DNA from: Druceiella hillmani
Taxonomy: Eukaryota; Arthropoda; Insecta; Lepidoptera; Hepialidae
Assembly: GCA_039881145.1 (NCBI GenBank)
Contig: JAYKKI010000126.1
Coordinates: 2,952,001-3,016,000, forward strand
Length of the DNA stretch: 64,000 nucleotides
Direction: 5' to 3'
The notes under the pieces are model-generated. The model saw nothing but the letters and a program-made list of their open reading frames with translations, was not told the DNA's origin and made no database searches. Positions 1 through 18,100 of this stretch are shown one piece after another. Each line of letters begins with the position of its first letter. The stretch's first letter is position 1. A program made the position numbers and the translations under genes.

Positions 1-2800
<2,800 letters not shown>

Positions 2801-3026
2801 ATATTTTTTTTAAATATATTAACTGAATATAGAAAAATGAAGATGTTTCATAGCGGCACTGCTTTCAGTAAAATACTGATTTCCATAGTGAATATTCCTT
2901 TGTTGTCTTTGGTGACAAATCTATCTGCACATTCACATTATATGAAACATTTGGCACATGGTATTTATTAACTTAAATGTAATTTTTATTAACTCTTTAA
3001 CTTATGCCTAAATGCATTTGTTTCAG

Positions 3027-3154
3027 ACAAAGTTTATATACCCAGAGGTAGTGCAGCAATAAGAGGTCCCCGGACATCATGGAGGAATCCACATTACCAG
3101 CCACGGTTCCAAGCTCAACCTCAGTACAGAAGACCAGCTGCCAACTATAGCAAA
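3027..3154 (+). CDS. RBM33: RBM33 exon, Arg/Gly/Tyr-rich segment
   Basis: The acceptor is tttcag and the donor is gtaggt. The exon enters with two bases of a split codon and leaves in phase 0. It encodes KVYIPRGSAAIRGPRTSWRN followed by a Gln/Arg/Tyr-rich tail ending in NYSK. It is the first exon of the gene visible in the window. Confidence 0.85.
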
Positions 3155-6100
3155 GTAGGTTTTGTACACTTAATTTTATTAAACTATGGACTTAACTTTT
3201 CATACAGTCTTATAATATTTAGTTACACCTATCTTATAATATGTAGACATATCTTGCTATGAAAGATTAATTGTTTATAGCAAACTTTCTTTGTATTCAT
3301 GCATTCTTCACATATAACTGTTTGGCATTTGAATGAATCAACCTATTGGTATTGGTAGCAGTTACAAAAAAATTTTGTTAAAAGAGACTAGTGATTGATT
3401 CCATGTACATATTTTTGGTAGAGTTATATTTCAGTAAATTTATAAAAAATAGAACAGCAAAATTTGTCATGCATTATATTATGTTTTTATAGTTTAGTAA
3501 AAGTATGTAATGTGAATTCTGTAAAATTTCAAGAATAAATTAATAGGTGCAGTCCATTTACATAAATCGTTTGTTATATTTTTTTTTTTAAATCTTATAG
3601 CCAGTTACAGGTATCTGCTCCTCCAGCAATATGGTTCCTACAAATGTCCTTCAAAATTCCCTAGGGCAGCTTCTTTTCATTCTTTGATTTGTGATGTTTT
3701 AAGTTGTCATCGACATTGTCTAGCTGGCTGGTAGGGGCACTGCTTCTTCTTCTTTGTCCCTCTGATTTTTTGAGATTTTTTAACTGAGGAATCTTCTGAG
3801 CTCTTCCCTATATGACCTAGTCATCTTAATCCTGATTATCCATCAATCTCCTGATTATTTGGGAAATAAGTGGTTGTTTCTACAGTCTGTTTAATTCGGA
3901 ATTGAATTTTAGATCTTCAGTTGTTGTTATCATTCACGTCTAAATATTGTTATTTGTGTTTTTCCTTTAAATATGTTTAATTGATTTTCAGTGTGCTTAT
4001 TTAAAATTCAATCTTAAATAATTAAATCTTAGATAATTTTGTTTTAACAGTGATTGGAAAGGACGTTAGCTGTTTTGTAAGGCTGTGAAAGCATTTATTT
4101 CTTATTTTAATTCTTTACCAATATTGGCCTTGAAGTTATTTTTACTAGTGATATATGTACCTAGATATTTAAACTGATCCACTTTCTTAGATGTGTATTA
4201 TTTATGGGTATATAATTTCAATTTATTGCTTTGGAATATGTTACAATACTGAATTAGAAAATGTAATGCATAAAAGATTTGTTGGTCTTGCATACTTGTT
4301 ATTTAACAAATATTCACACACAACTTGTATATTACAAAGGAGACTTTGTAACTATTTATAACAAATTACAAGTTTAAAGTATTAGGCTGGCTAGTAAGTT
4401 TTTAGCCACAACCTAGAGACTTTTCTAAAACGATTCTCGAAACGTCTAACGTTTATTGTAGGGTATAAATAGGCCAAAGTGATGCTCAGCTGGGTTCTAC
4501 TCACTCATCCACCATATTCGCCGGACATTGCGCCCTCTGATTACCATTTATTCAAGGCTCTAAATAACTTTACGTAATAAAAAATTCCACGTTATAGAAG
4601 GACCTCCCACAGTCCAATCGCAATCTCCAAAATGACCTTGCACAGTTTTTTGAATGAGTCACTGGAATTTTACAAGAAAGGCACATCATGTCACTGCCAA
4701 CTAGATGTCGACAAGCAGTAGATAATAATGGTGTATCCTTAAATTAAATTTAGTTTAACATATAAATTTTATAATAAAAATTGTTGACAGCAACTCGGGA
4801 TTAAATATTTATTAGCCAACCCAATATTAATATAAGTATTATGAAGAAACTCTTGATTCATTATTATATATATATGAATTTGTCGGTAGGAAGAGTTAGT
4901 GACGTGAAAGTCTGTCCATAAAAATGTATATTGAAAATTAAATATGTCACTATATTGACCATCAAAACAGCTAATGACGACATGCAATAATAGGGACCAT
5001 GCAAGATACTGCCAGTGCCATTTAGTGATAAATAAATTAATAAACTTTTTATTGCACTTGTGTGTTTACTTTATTAAATTAAAAATTATTTGAATAACAT
5101 TTAGCGTGGATTGAACAGAGGAAATTTTAATATAATTAAAAGAAATATATTTGAATAAAACATTGATTTCAATATCAAAAATTAGATGATAATATTTTGG
5201 ATGAAAAGGTTTTGGATGAAAATGAACATTAATCAATCGTGGTATTCATATAGATAATATTGATTTATTAACAATGCATAATAGTTACTTGTCATGTTTG
5301 ATATTATATATAATAATTATTAATGTTAATTGTTAATGTAATATCGAGAGCATCAATGCAGTAACTTCTAAATACAGTTGTATAAACTTTACAGGAAGTG
5401 TGTGTTATTTATGACAATAGTTATTTTGTAACCTGTAGTTATATTTAAAGACTAACTACTATTTTCATATTTTTATAAATAATGACACATTTCAATAATG
5501 TTAATTTTTGCTTGTCATAAACATCCCCAGAGCAATTGCGTTCAGTTATTTGATTGAACAAAGTTCATGCATGCATTTTCTAGTATAACTTTTCATGCAA
5601 ATTTCCAGTATAATTTTTTACGAAAGATCAGTGTGCCACTACAAAGACTTATCGAGTTTGAAGTATGAGAATTTTTCCAACTGTAAACAGAGTTACTGTA
5701 AACAGAATACTGTAAACAGAGTTATTACCAAGAGTAATTGTAGAAAGTAATTAATAATATAATTAGTAAATATATCTTTAAAATATTTTTGTCTTCATTT
5801 CAGCTTGAATTTCCGTTGCCGCAGCCTGTTTTTACCACTACTAACCCTCCAGAAACTGCTCTAGGTCCTGACCCTAATCAGCAAACACCAAAACCTCTCA
5901 AACAGTCGCCCATTCGGCCTCCAGGTGTGGATCTGGGCTCTGAGATCCCTAGCCCTGAATTTCAAAATCCTCCCCAGTTTCAAAGTCCGCCCCAAATGGC
6001 ACCTTCTCCACAGAAGTTTCAAGCACCAGAGCAGCCTTATTTTCCAGCGAATAATGTTGGTATACGTCCTATTGGTCAGCCACCTATTCCAGGGACATTG

Positions 6101-9100
6101 TCGAGGGTTCAGCCTCCATTTTATCCGCCGAAAGGTCCACCTCAAATACCAAACCTTGTGCCCAGAGGTTTTCCACCCGGGCAACGGCATGTGATTCCAA
6201 TTCAAAGGTTCAATCAACCTCCCATGCCTCAGAGAAACTTTGATCCAAGACCAAATTTGATTATGCCTAATTTGATGCCTCACGAAGCTCCTCATCCATT
6301 GCCGCCTGGAGTCGTACCCCATCCCATAGAAGGCGTAAGACCGATGATGCCGAATCTGGAGTTTAATAAACCACAAAATAAACCTATGCCTGGAATGAGG
6401 GAAATGGAATTTCGAGTCGATTTTCACACAAAGCCACCGGGTGCAGGCGAATATCAACCTTTACCGAGAGCCTCAGAACCAGAAGTACGGATGCTACCCG
6501 TACAGCTGCCGCCAATTGCGAATATACCTCCAGCTGGTTTTTCGGGGAAGAAAGTTCTTATTAATCCACACTTCAAAGGAAATATTCAGCCTCCTGTTGA
6601 TGGTGAGTTAGTGACGTTTAATTTATTTTAATTGGGTGCATTCTAAAGCTTAAATGGTGCCTTAGGTTATTTTTATTTATGTTTTTTATGTCTTTTTTAT
6701 CTAATTTGTCACTAATTTTTATCTCTTGAAAACTTCATATTGTACTGTGATATATTTGAAGTGAGATAACTCTTACTAATGTTTAGATATTATTAATGTC
6801 AATTCTGGGCAAGGAGTATTGTTAGTATATTAATGTATATATCAAGAGAGGAAAGGGTAGTGGGTGAAAATCACAAGGTGGTGCAGATACTAGTTAGTAC
6901 GACCCACATATACATATGTGTTGGAGATGAATAGTCTTCTGCGACAGTGGGTGTATTATTTCAGGGTGCTTCAAGATCAAATAAAAGTTGTCAAAATACA
7001 TTGGAACACAATATTTGAAACAAAGTAAATATGATTAGAAACACAATATATACATCATAGAGAACAGACATTCTGCCTGCATGCACTGAACGCCGAAAGT
7101 AAACTGGAAATTCTGTAGCTCCCCCCACCTTGCACCAGCTGTCATTTAGGTCACCAAGAGATGGCATCATTACGTGTGTGAGAAATGAATGTTGCCTATA
7201 CTTAAAAAATGAAAATCTCAACAGGGATTTAAGAGAATTTGATAAAATTTTTTGTGAATATTAAATAGACTTATATAGTATAGGAAGACAATAATTTTTT
7301 TTAAATTAATTTATTTCAAATGTTTTATTTGTAATTAGAATTTAGTCCACTAATTTTATTAAATTTATCCGTTGCACTCATAAAACATTGTGCGCTATGC
7401 TAATTGGTATCCATATCACCTTATGGGTAATGCTAACTGGAATCTGCACCATCTTGTGAGTAATGCCAATCGGCCTTTACTCCCTTGATGTTATTTTAAA
7501 AATTGTATACTTTATGAATATTTCTTATTTTTGGAAACAATGGCGAGCTTTGTCTTAAAATATGCATTTTTATGTAAAATTTATTGTATTATGCGAAAAC
7601 TGGCTAACTGGTTAGTGACATTTTGGCACCTAATCTTTAGTCTCGAATTTTTGAGAAGTATGTCAATATTTGTTTTTTAACAAAATATACAAGACATACA
7701 GCAAAACAGTGGATTTAGCTACTATTTAGAAAATACTGACTAATTCATTTGTAAATTTTTATTTCTTCTTATTTTTTGTTTCTACTGACACAAGTAAAAT
7801 GACTATGATTATTTTAACAAGGAATTATAAATTAACCTAAATATAGAAACTTTTTTCACATACTTTTTTAATTTAAAAACAATTACCTCACTTTAGATAA
7901 GTGAGGTAATAGTTTTTAATAAAAGATAGATAAATACTGTCAAGGACTTAACATTAACCTTTTCGAGACCTAAAATTTTCCCATACGTAATATTGAATCT
8001 ATAACTGTTTTCCCAGCTTTGTCACGATAGACTTGTGGTCGAGTGCGACCAGACTAGCGATTTTTCCTCTGATTGCGTTTATATTTATTAACCCCTCGAG
8101 CACGCGTGAGACTTTTACATAAAATTGGCAGTTGCGTCATGTTGATAAAATAATGTATAAATCTAAAAGTATTGACTTTACTGTAATGATATTTGTACCT
8201 TATTTATGTATTTGAGTTTAAAAAATTATGTAAAAGAAATTTTTTTTTTCATTTCTGTAAGAAACAAGGCTTATAAAGGGAAAGTTTTAATAAAATGCAA
8301 ATCTGGTAATTTTTAAAAAAAATGTAAACAATAGTATATCATAGGTTACCATTAAGTTTTTGGTTAACCATCTCAGTTCTGTCCAAAAAATATGACAGTG
8401 GAAAGCAACAATGGGAAGAAGCCAGTGTAACCAAATGCAATGCTAAAAAGTAATGCTATTACTTTCATAATAATTCTGAGTCACACGCACACAGCAATTA
8501 CATGCTTTGTTTTATTTACAAATGACATCATATATGACTGTAAACTAAATAAATTGACATTTCCAACAGTGAAGCTCTTATACACTGTTGGATACAAATA
8601 ATGAACAAAGTAACGATATAAGTAGTTGGGCCTTGTACTTTTTTTTAAAAAATACAAGCATTATCTTGTAATGAAACTGTTTTTTCAAAAAAGTTTTTAA
8701 AATTCTCTTTAGAATTCTTGTGGGGAAAAATGACTCACCTTGTCGTTAGACATATATTTAATTTATAACTGTATTAAACAAATTGCAACAATTCCCTTTC
8801 CAGCCCGTCCCATAAGCAGTGTGGATGATGCTGCCGAAAGGTTCATTGCGGAACAGCGGTCGGCTCTAGCCCGGGCAGCTAGTCGTAAATTCCAGAGGCG
8901 TTCCCCGCAAAGGTAATATATGTGCTGTAGATTAATTCATGATTAATGTGTGTTTCTTGAACTCCATAACTGGTAGACAGCGAGTTTAATTCGTCTGTCC
9001 AATAGGTGCTATCTCTAGGTGAGAGAGGGCACTAGTTTAAAATGTGATATTTTTCTAAAATACAACCTTTCGCTATAATACTATCAGACTGTCAAGTCGC

Positions 9101-12100
9101 TGCGTTTGACAGCCCTTTTTAGTTTGTGAATGACAGCCGTTTAAATAGAATAACTTGTGATTTTACAACAATGGAAACAATTTAATGTCGAACAGTGATA
9201 AAATCTTTGTTTTTGAAAAAGAAAATATATGATGAGATTAATAACGGAAGCTTAGCGACGTTTATGAATGTTTGGCGATGTTAAAACACAATCTGAATGA
9301 TTTTTGGCATTGGTTCATAATTGTTGATGAAACTTGGATTCATCACAGCGCACAAAGACCAAAGACCAAAGAACAAACACCAAAGAAGGCTAAGGTGATT
9401 TTATCGGTGAACTAAGTCATGGCTATAGTGTTATGGGATGTCCACATGACATAATACGGTATAATTCCCGTTGATTACCTTTAAAAGGGCCAAACAATTA
9501 ATGGAGAGTATTATGTCAACTTATTGAACCGTTTCAACCATGCTATAAAAGAAAAATGTCCACATTTGGTAATGAAAAAATTATCTTTCATGAAGATAAT
9601 GCACACTTGCATCGTTGCCATGGCAAAATTACATGAATTAGGATACAAATTACTTATTCACTTATTTTGAAGGGTTGGAGCAATGGTATTTTTTAAAACA
9701 AAAGATTGGAAAACGTTGGACTAAGTGTATCGAACTGAAAGGTGGTTTCGTTGAAAAATAAAATAAATTTTATATGTAAAAATGTTTTTTCTTGTCAAAG
9801 CCAGGTGCTTATTATACAGCCCTCGTATTTTTGATATGTCATTAACTGTTAATGAGGATTAAAAATAACAAAACAAGAATCAAAATAATTGGTGTTAATC
9901 AATGCAATGTGTCCTCCAAGCTTTTGAAATGTTATGTTTCCTTTTTCTGATAATTATGACAAGTTTTATAGATTTTAACAATATGTATTTATTTACTATA
10001 TAAAAAATAACGCTAACTTTTCATAAATGTGCAACAAATCATTTGTTAATTTTTAGTTTTAGTGCCATGGTTTTTATTCATATATACTCAAAAATGCCAA
10101 AGAAATCTTTTGTTTTTGATGTTATTTACCCTTGTCTCGAAAAAAAACTGTATCTCTTCCAAAATTTATCCAATTTTAATATTTTTTTCGGTGTTTTCTT
10201 AATAAAAACTTGTACAAGGATAATAAAATACAAAGAAAATTATGGAAATATATATTGTTAACAAAAACTAAAATCAAGGACACATCGTCATTTTCGCAGT
10301 CCGGTACAACCTCTGTATCAGCAAAATAATTGTTATCATCACTATTATCACTATCACTCATAATTTGCATTACACCAAATTGTGAGCGCACCACAATGTC
10401 ACTCCCACTATCATTTTCGTATTCGGACATTATGGGTTAAAAATTTTCTTTTCCTGGATCCTTTTTATGTTGTAATTACTAATAATATTATGATATGGAC
10501 ATTATGTAACACGTAGAAAGATAAAAAATTAGCAATACGTGCGAGTGACCTCCCCTTCCGCGGACTAAATAGCAATTGATTTCACAAGCGCCATCACGCT
10601 CGTGCCAAATTTAGTTAGTACGCGCATGAGCACGATGGCGCTCGTCGGCACTCTAATGGTTAATGATAAGTCACAAGTAACAAATTGTCAGATAGAAATA
10701 ATAATTACTACAATACTCTAATATTTATACCTATGTTTTGACAGGTTCATCGAAAATACAACAATAGAGATAGAAAATGAACTAGGCGGCAGGTGGAAAC
10801 CACGAGGTGTGGGAGATGATGACCAAGACCTCTCCAGGAGACAGGAAGAATTCATTAACGCCAATCGAGCTGGTCTGCGGCGAAGGTAATTAATTTATAT
10901 TAATAAAATTTGTTTATATCTTATCTCATTCTTGGAGTATGTCAACACTAATTAAAGGATTAAATGCCATGCAGAAATGCTAGTCGACTGATCAAAATAT
11001 TCTGTACTATTTCTCAGCCAATCCATGGTGCATTTTGTTCTAAATAATGCCACTTCAACCACTTGTGCAATTAATCATATGTAATTCCGGCAAAATGTTA
11101 TTTTTTTTAAATCAGTCCCTAATTTATACAATAATAGTTGTATAAATTAGGGACTGATACAATAACAAATACAATAAATATAGTTATATGTAAATTACGT
11201 AATGTAAAATACGGTAATGAGTAAGTTTTCTAGTATCAAAAGAATTGTCATTACGAAAAAAGTAGAAAAATGTATGGTAAATTTTTCATTACAAAATCAG
11301 TTTAAGCACACGTACATAATAATTAAAATTTTATTTATTTCATTTATTTTAATTAAAATTAGACTAGTGTTATTACTAAAAAGTAAATAATAATTTATTT
11401 AAATGACAAAAAGAAATTAAATCATATAACAGTTAAAAGCTGTAACATGCTGAAAGGTAATTTTTTCTCTAATAGAATGATAAAATATTGTATTTAGAGT
11501 TAGGAATATATGAAAGAGAAGGCAAATTTCTGTCTACTCTGTCAATGTATATGCTTGTTGTCTGCGCCCAGTGTAAGTGCACTTAAGACTTGGATGTTGG
11601 CAATATCTGTGTGAAACAATGGGATGCAGTGACTTATGAAATAATTTTTAATAGAATTTGAATTTTAAGGGGTCTCATTTACAGAAAAAGATAATGGTTA
11701 CATCATAAGTTTTTTTTAAATAACATATTGTTTAAATGTAATCATGATTGAGACGTAAAATAGTGTCGTATATTTCTGAAAACAGTGTCTTATATTTCCA
11801 TATTGATAGTTACTTTATTAACTGTTTGAGTGCCGACGAGCGCCATCGCGCTTGTGCGCGTACTAACTGAATTTGCCAGGATCACGATGGCGCTCGTGAA
11901 ATCAGTTGCTGTTTAGCGCGCGGTAGGGGAGGTCGTCCGCACGCATTGCTAATTTTTTGTCTTTCTACGTGTTACATAAAGTTCAAATTATAATATTAGT
12001 AATTACAATATAAAAAGGATCCAGGAAAAGAAAATTTTTAACCCATAATGTCGGAATACGAAAATAATTCGAGTGAAAATAATTGTTTTTCAAGTTATGA

Positions 12101-15100
12101 AGAAAGTGATAGTGGGAGTGACATTGTGGTGCACTCACAATTTGGCATAATGCAAATTATGAGTGATAGTAGTGACGATAATAATTATTTTGCTGATACG
12201 GAGGATGTACCGGACTGCGAAAGTACGATGTGACCTTGATTTCAGTTTTGTTTTTAATTTTTGTTCACAATATATACTTCCATAATTTTATTTGTTTTTT
12301 ATTATCCATGTACAAGTTTTTATTAAGAAAACACCGAAAAAATTATTAAAATTGGATAATTTTTGGAAGAGATACAGTTTTTTTCGAGGCAAGGGTAAAT
12401 GACATCAAAAACAAAAGATTTCTTTGGCATTTTTAAGTATATGTGAGTAAAAACCCATGGCACTAAAACTGTTAAATTACCTTTATTTATACATATTTTA
12501 ACCTTATAACTTTCACTTTTTTCGAGTAACCTTTAAAAATGTTGAAAATGATGAATTTTTTTTTAAACTTAATTTTCTCTGAAACTAATAAAGCTAGGAC
12601 GATGATTATAAAACGTAACAATATGTAATATTTAGCAGAATATTACGCATTTTCCTAATTATACATATGTCACGATGCTTTTTTTTCAAATAGAATATTT
12701 TCTGTTTAGAATTTTTTTCAGTTCCCTTTAATTGACCATCTTAGGAAAATTCTCAAATAAAGTTCTCTTACCAGGCATATTAACTTGTACATGTTTCATG
12801 AAAATTCAACTGCTGCAAAATAGTAAACATTTTTTTTTTATTTTATTCATCCCTGGTTGATAAAGAATTAGAATCACTCGTTTATAGCACTAGTAATTAA
12901 TATTATGTTGATTTGTATTTGATTTAAAATTAATTTTACAACTAGATTATATTAATTATTACGTACAATCTGTCATTGACTGTAGAATTGTGCATAATTT
13001 TTTTTTTCGTATTCAGCAACTAGTTGAATAAAGCTAACTAACTGAGCTATGCTAGCCGCTTTTCATCATTTTCAGGACATTTTTCAAGGGTACTCAAAAA
13101 AGGTTAAATATGTGAGGTTAAAATATATATAGATATAAATGTAATTTAATAACGTAACTATCACTATAACATCCATAAAATTTGGCTGGGATATACTATA
13201 TAAGTTAAATTTACACCAAATATTTTATCTCTATTTATTTTATTTGACCATAAAATATTCATGTGATTCCATGAAATGAAAGAGGTTAAATATGCCCCAC
13301 AGCGTGTATGAGTACTCTTGGTTACTTGGTGTTAGATTTAAAAATTTCATCTATTGTAAGATATAGATGATTCAAAATAAAATTTCATTACATTTAAAAT
13401 ATTTCATAGGTTTTTTTTACGCTCTGGCCCATTTTTTATGCCTTAGCTTTAAATTTACTTTTACAAGTTTTTTTAGATATATTCAAATGTTAATATTATT
13501 TTGTAAATGCCATGTAATGTTGATTTGATAACAAATTTGAAATCGCATTTTAATTTCTTTTTTTGCTTGTAGGATGCGTTCTCCTTCACCGCTATCCCCG
13601 CCTCGGCAGCGTCCTCTCAGTCCTCCAGCTGCATACCACAAACGACGCAGAGAGGCAGACACAACCACCGAGCCTGATACTGAGGTTAGTATATAGCTCA
13701 TTCACAGTTTTATGTTTATCTTTTATCTAGATATATGATGGAGAATTACCAAACAATATAGGTGTTGTATATGTAGTTGTGTGTTCATATTGTCCCCTGC
13801 AAATTTGAAAGTATGTTTTGAATATCAATAATTGTAAAAATGTATGGATTATAAATTCTGAGGATTCTTTAGTAAAACAAAGAACCCTTGTAACTTCATC
13901 ATGTTCGTCACTTTGTTCATTTATCTGTTATATCCTCACAATTTTGTTTCATCTTGCTAGTTCAAAGAGTTCTAAAGAAATAACGTTTACAAAGTATTAT
14001 GAAAAATAACCTGATTTTTAAATAAAAGTTTTAACGATTTAAGTAAAAGTTTTAAGGGGCTTATTTTTATTTTCCTATATGAGAGTATTGTTTTAGTGGG
14101 ACAAAATTGCCAAAACGGGACACTTATGGAATAAATTCTGTGTCCGTCTGTTTGGTTCAATTTTCGAAACTATTCAACTAAAACATTTGAAGTTTATAAT
14201 ACTCACTGTATTAAAGTATAGACTTAAAAAATAAGTTAAATTTTAATTCAGGGGTAAATTGGGACTTTAAAAAAAATTTTCAAGGGAATTGTCTAGGGTA
14301 TCAAATGAAAACATAATGAAGTCATGAATTTAACAATACATATGATGATGTATTTTTTTTATGAATTTGTTTAAACATTTTTCGGAAAAACGCTAAGAAA
14401 TTACTGTCCCATCTTTTTCACCAAAGGATTGCTCGGAAAAATCTGAAAAATATCAGGAAAATTGATATAGGTAGAACCAAAAATTTCAGGGTTGAAAAAT
14501 TCTATCGCGTTTAATTGTAATAAACAATGCAACTCTTTACTTGCTTATAACTGCTGAATCATTAGTTTCAGAGAAAAAGTTTTCCGACAAAAAATATTTC
14601 TCATAATCTTAGGAACAACTTTTGTCCTTTATTTTAATTTGACTTAGTTGAAACACTCCCCATTCTGCACACTATATGTTACATACCATATTGGTGCCGT
14701 CGACAACTGGTAGCGCAGCAGATTGGTAGAGATGAGGTGACCGAGATTTTAATAATTTAAGTGTGGGGATTGATGACACAGAACATAAATTGTGCAAGTA
14801 TAGCTTGCACTTGACTGAATTTTTATTCTTGTAACACTTGGTCCCAACACTATGGCAACTTTGGCCGGTCTTATTTGCATGTATTATGCTTCAGATTGGA
14901 ATCGTAATTATAAATATGTAATATTACAAATAAGTAACAAGAAAATTTTTCTTAAACTTGCCTCCCCCTGCATGGTAAAGATGTGAAAATTGTTTCACAC
15001 TCCCCATCGAGTGAAATGTCATTGCACATGTCTTTATAAAAAGAAATCCATTCTTTAACTTTACATTATTATGTGTCATATTTTAATATGTGGGAAACAT

Positions 15101-18100
15101 CGTAAGCAGTTTTTCATTGAAGTAATACAGTCGTTTTGTTCTACATTTGGGACAGATATATACAGTATAGTCTATCACTAAATAGTGCCTCTTGTGTAAT
15201 TAACCATGTGTAATTTGGCAAAATATTATTTTTCTGAATCAGTCACCTACTTTATAAAATAATTAAAGTTTAAATTTTATGTGAAATCATAATTATGTGT
15301 AAATTTCCACCCAATTTGGCAACATGTGACATATTGTCAATTGTCAAATGTCAGATGAATTGTCGTTAGGAAAAAAGTAAAAAGATATGTTTAATTCTAT
15401 ACATTTGCTTCCTTTTTTAATTTATTAATTTTCTAAAAATACATTTCATTACAAAATTAGTTTTTGCATGCGTCCACAATAAATTTAGCATTAAAATTCC
15501 AATTATTTTGTTTGGGTATCATTACATAACCTAAGAACTTTGCCAGTATTATTATTGCATTTGGCCATATTAAGTAATAAATAAACCATGAAGTTTTATT
15601 TTATTTAAGCAAATAATAATTTATCTAAATGATAAAAAAAAAATATTGTGTTAATAGCTATTCTGACAACTTTATTTTAAAAATCGATGATAGACACTTG
15701 GGTGAATTACGGATATTAAAGATTTTCAATGGCAATAATTTTGATTTACGAATTGTAAACAACTTTGACCTTGATATTGCATTGTTTTATCATTTTCTTT
15801 ATTAACCTTATTTGTCGAATGCTGCAAATGAAAGGGATATCTTCGGCTGCGATCCCCTTGCATACGAAATAATAAAACCCATTTCGTATAGTGATTTGCA
15901 TGTCGGCTATGCGCTATCGATAAAAAGAACACTTGGTCAGTGACTCACACATTTTTTACTATTTACAATTAAACATAGTAACATTACGTTTGCCGAATGT
16001 CTAATTGTTTTGGTAAAGTAATATTAACAATACTCTGTTTGCCACTTTATCACTGCGAATTCTACAGAATTGGTGTGGGTGCTAGTACAGGGAAGGGGCA
16101 ATGAAGAACAACACATTTAAAATTGCATGTGTCGGGAATTACTCCCCCAGACCATTGCAAATATCTCATAAGAAAATTGGGAAAATTGTGTTTGACTTGC
16201 CAAAGCCCTACAAGACTTGAGAAAGTCACATTTCTCAAATCTTCGTCTTGTAGGCCTTTAAGATATTAGCAATGACCTGATGGAGTAAGTTCACTTCTCC
16301 CTTTACTTGCGCCACACCAAGGTAGAGGTGTATATGTAAGGTTGTATTTGTTATAGTTAATTAATGAATTAGTATTTATAGTTAATGAATTAATGTTTAC
16401 AAATGTTAATTAAAATATTTATAATTTTGTTTTTAAATGTGTCTTATAATGTTTATTATTACCTATTTAAAACTTTGTTTTATATATACACGAAGATTAA
16501 AGATACTTAAATTATATTGTTTGAGTTTAATTTTATATGTGGCTTTTTGATAATATTATGACACGATCATTATATATCACTAGCCATTGACATAAAACCC
16601 GTGAGTGCGAGTTATTATGCAATATGCTCCGTTTCGCTTCACATGCAAGGAGACAGTGGCCGTAGTATAGTGACATAAGTGAAATCCGCAATTGATTGCT
16701 AAGAAATAAAAGATATAGTTTGATGCATTTCCATGTTAATGGCTTATGACAATTTTTAAATTTCAGATAAGAAATAGCATGATTTAAAAAAAAAAAGGTG
16801 TATTGCAATCTACAAATGACGCACTATTACGGATTAAAGTGGCACTATTTAATGATGGTACAAACTGTATATGGGATTATAGAAATAGTAATTAAAATAT
16901 GTGTTATTGTGTTTGAGACACTTACAATTTCAATCCTTGTTATAATTTTACTGACCTTAAATTTTCTAGGAATCAGAATACAGACGCCGTGTGAAGGAGC
17001 AGGAGGGTCTGCGACAACGCATCCTACGTGCCAAGGAGGCTCGCAGACGCCGTACAGCTGTTGCACTTCATCGGGAAATGCAAGACAAGTGAGTGATACA
17101 GTGATTAATTACTTATTGTGAGCTTGCAAATAATCAGCAGAGGTGATATAAACAAATCACCAAATACGTTTGTCAGAACCATCAACTTTTTAAATTGGCG
17201 TGCACGGTCGTTTATCAAATTTTCCTACATGGCATTCATAGTTTACGATCGAAGATCTTTTGGTTTTAAATTGGGAATTTTAAAAGGTATAAAAATTTGC
17301 TTTAACTGCCTTAACTTTTAAGAGGTATTGAAAAATTATACTTTGCCTTAATCTTGTTATCCAAAGTTTTAATATAATAGAAAGGATGCTCATGGAACTT
17401 GTTTTTGTTTTACTTGTTTTTTTTTTAATGCGACACAAGGTGATTTTTATTTAATACTTTTATAAATATATTTTTTTAAATCATCGTACTACTCCAGCTA
17501 GGTAACCAGAGACGATTACAATAACTGACACAACTCACATTCTTTATTAACATACACCAAAGTTAAATACATAATTTGCCTATCATTAGTTTCTAACGTT
17601 TCCATTTTTTAGTAAGTGGGTACTCAATTTTTATGCTATTAAGATATTATTTTTCCTATAATAATGGTTTATGTATATCTTTTGTCAATGGTTACAATAA
17701 ATAATTCAAGAGTACTATTTAAGGGATCCATTAGGGGTTCTTTGTTTTATCAGTTTAATTGGTTCAGTCTATTTATGATTGCTGTCGTATGGAATTTATG
17801 TAAGTGTGAGACAAGATTAATTAGCCTGTAGTTGTTTTAAACGTCTTTTTTTTAAGTAAACTGATTAATTTCATAATATTTCTGTTGCGGTACAACAAAC
17901 TTATTATGATGTATCATAAAACAGTACTTTATAACAGTAAAATTAAAAATAAGAGTAATGTATGCTTCGGGATTGAAGTACACAGAGGAAGTAAAAATGA
18001 ATATAGAAATGTCGACTTCTTAAATATTCCTTGTTAAGTTGATTTTCCTTGTTAAGTTAGATTTTTTCACTCACCTTCACGCACCCTTGTTTGTTTAAGA

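Noticed and set aside
5925..6194. Overlapping plus-strand frame in the Pro-rich exon
   Set aside because: Shadow of the RBM33 frame, with no family signal.
7954..8110. Two TTAACC-type ends as one miniature element
   Set aside because: Both face the same direction and therefore cannot be the two ends of one element.
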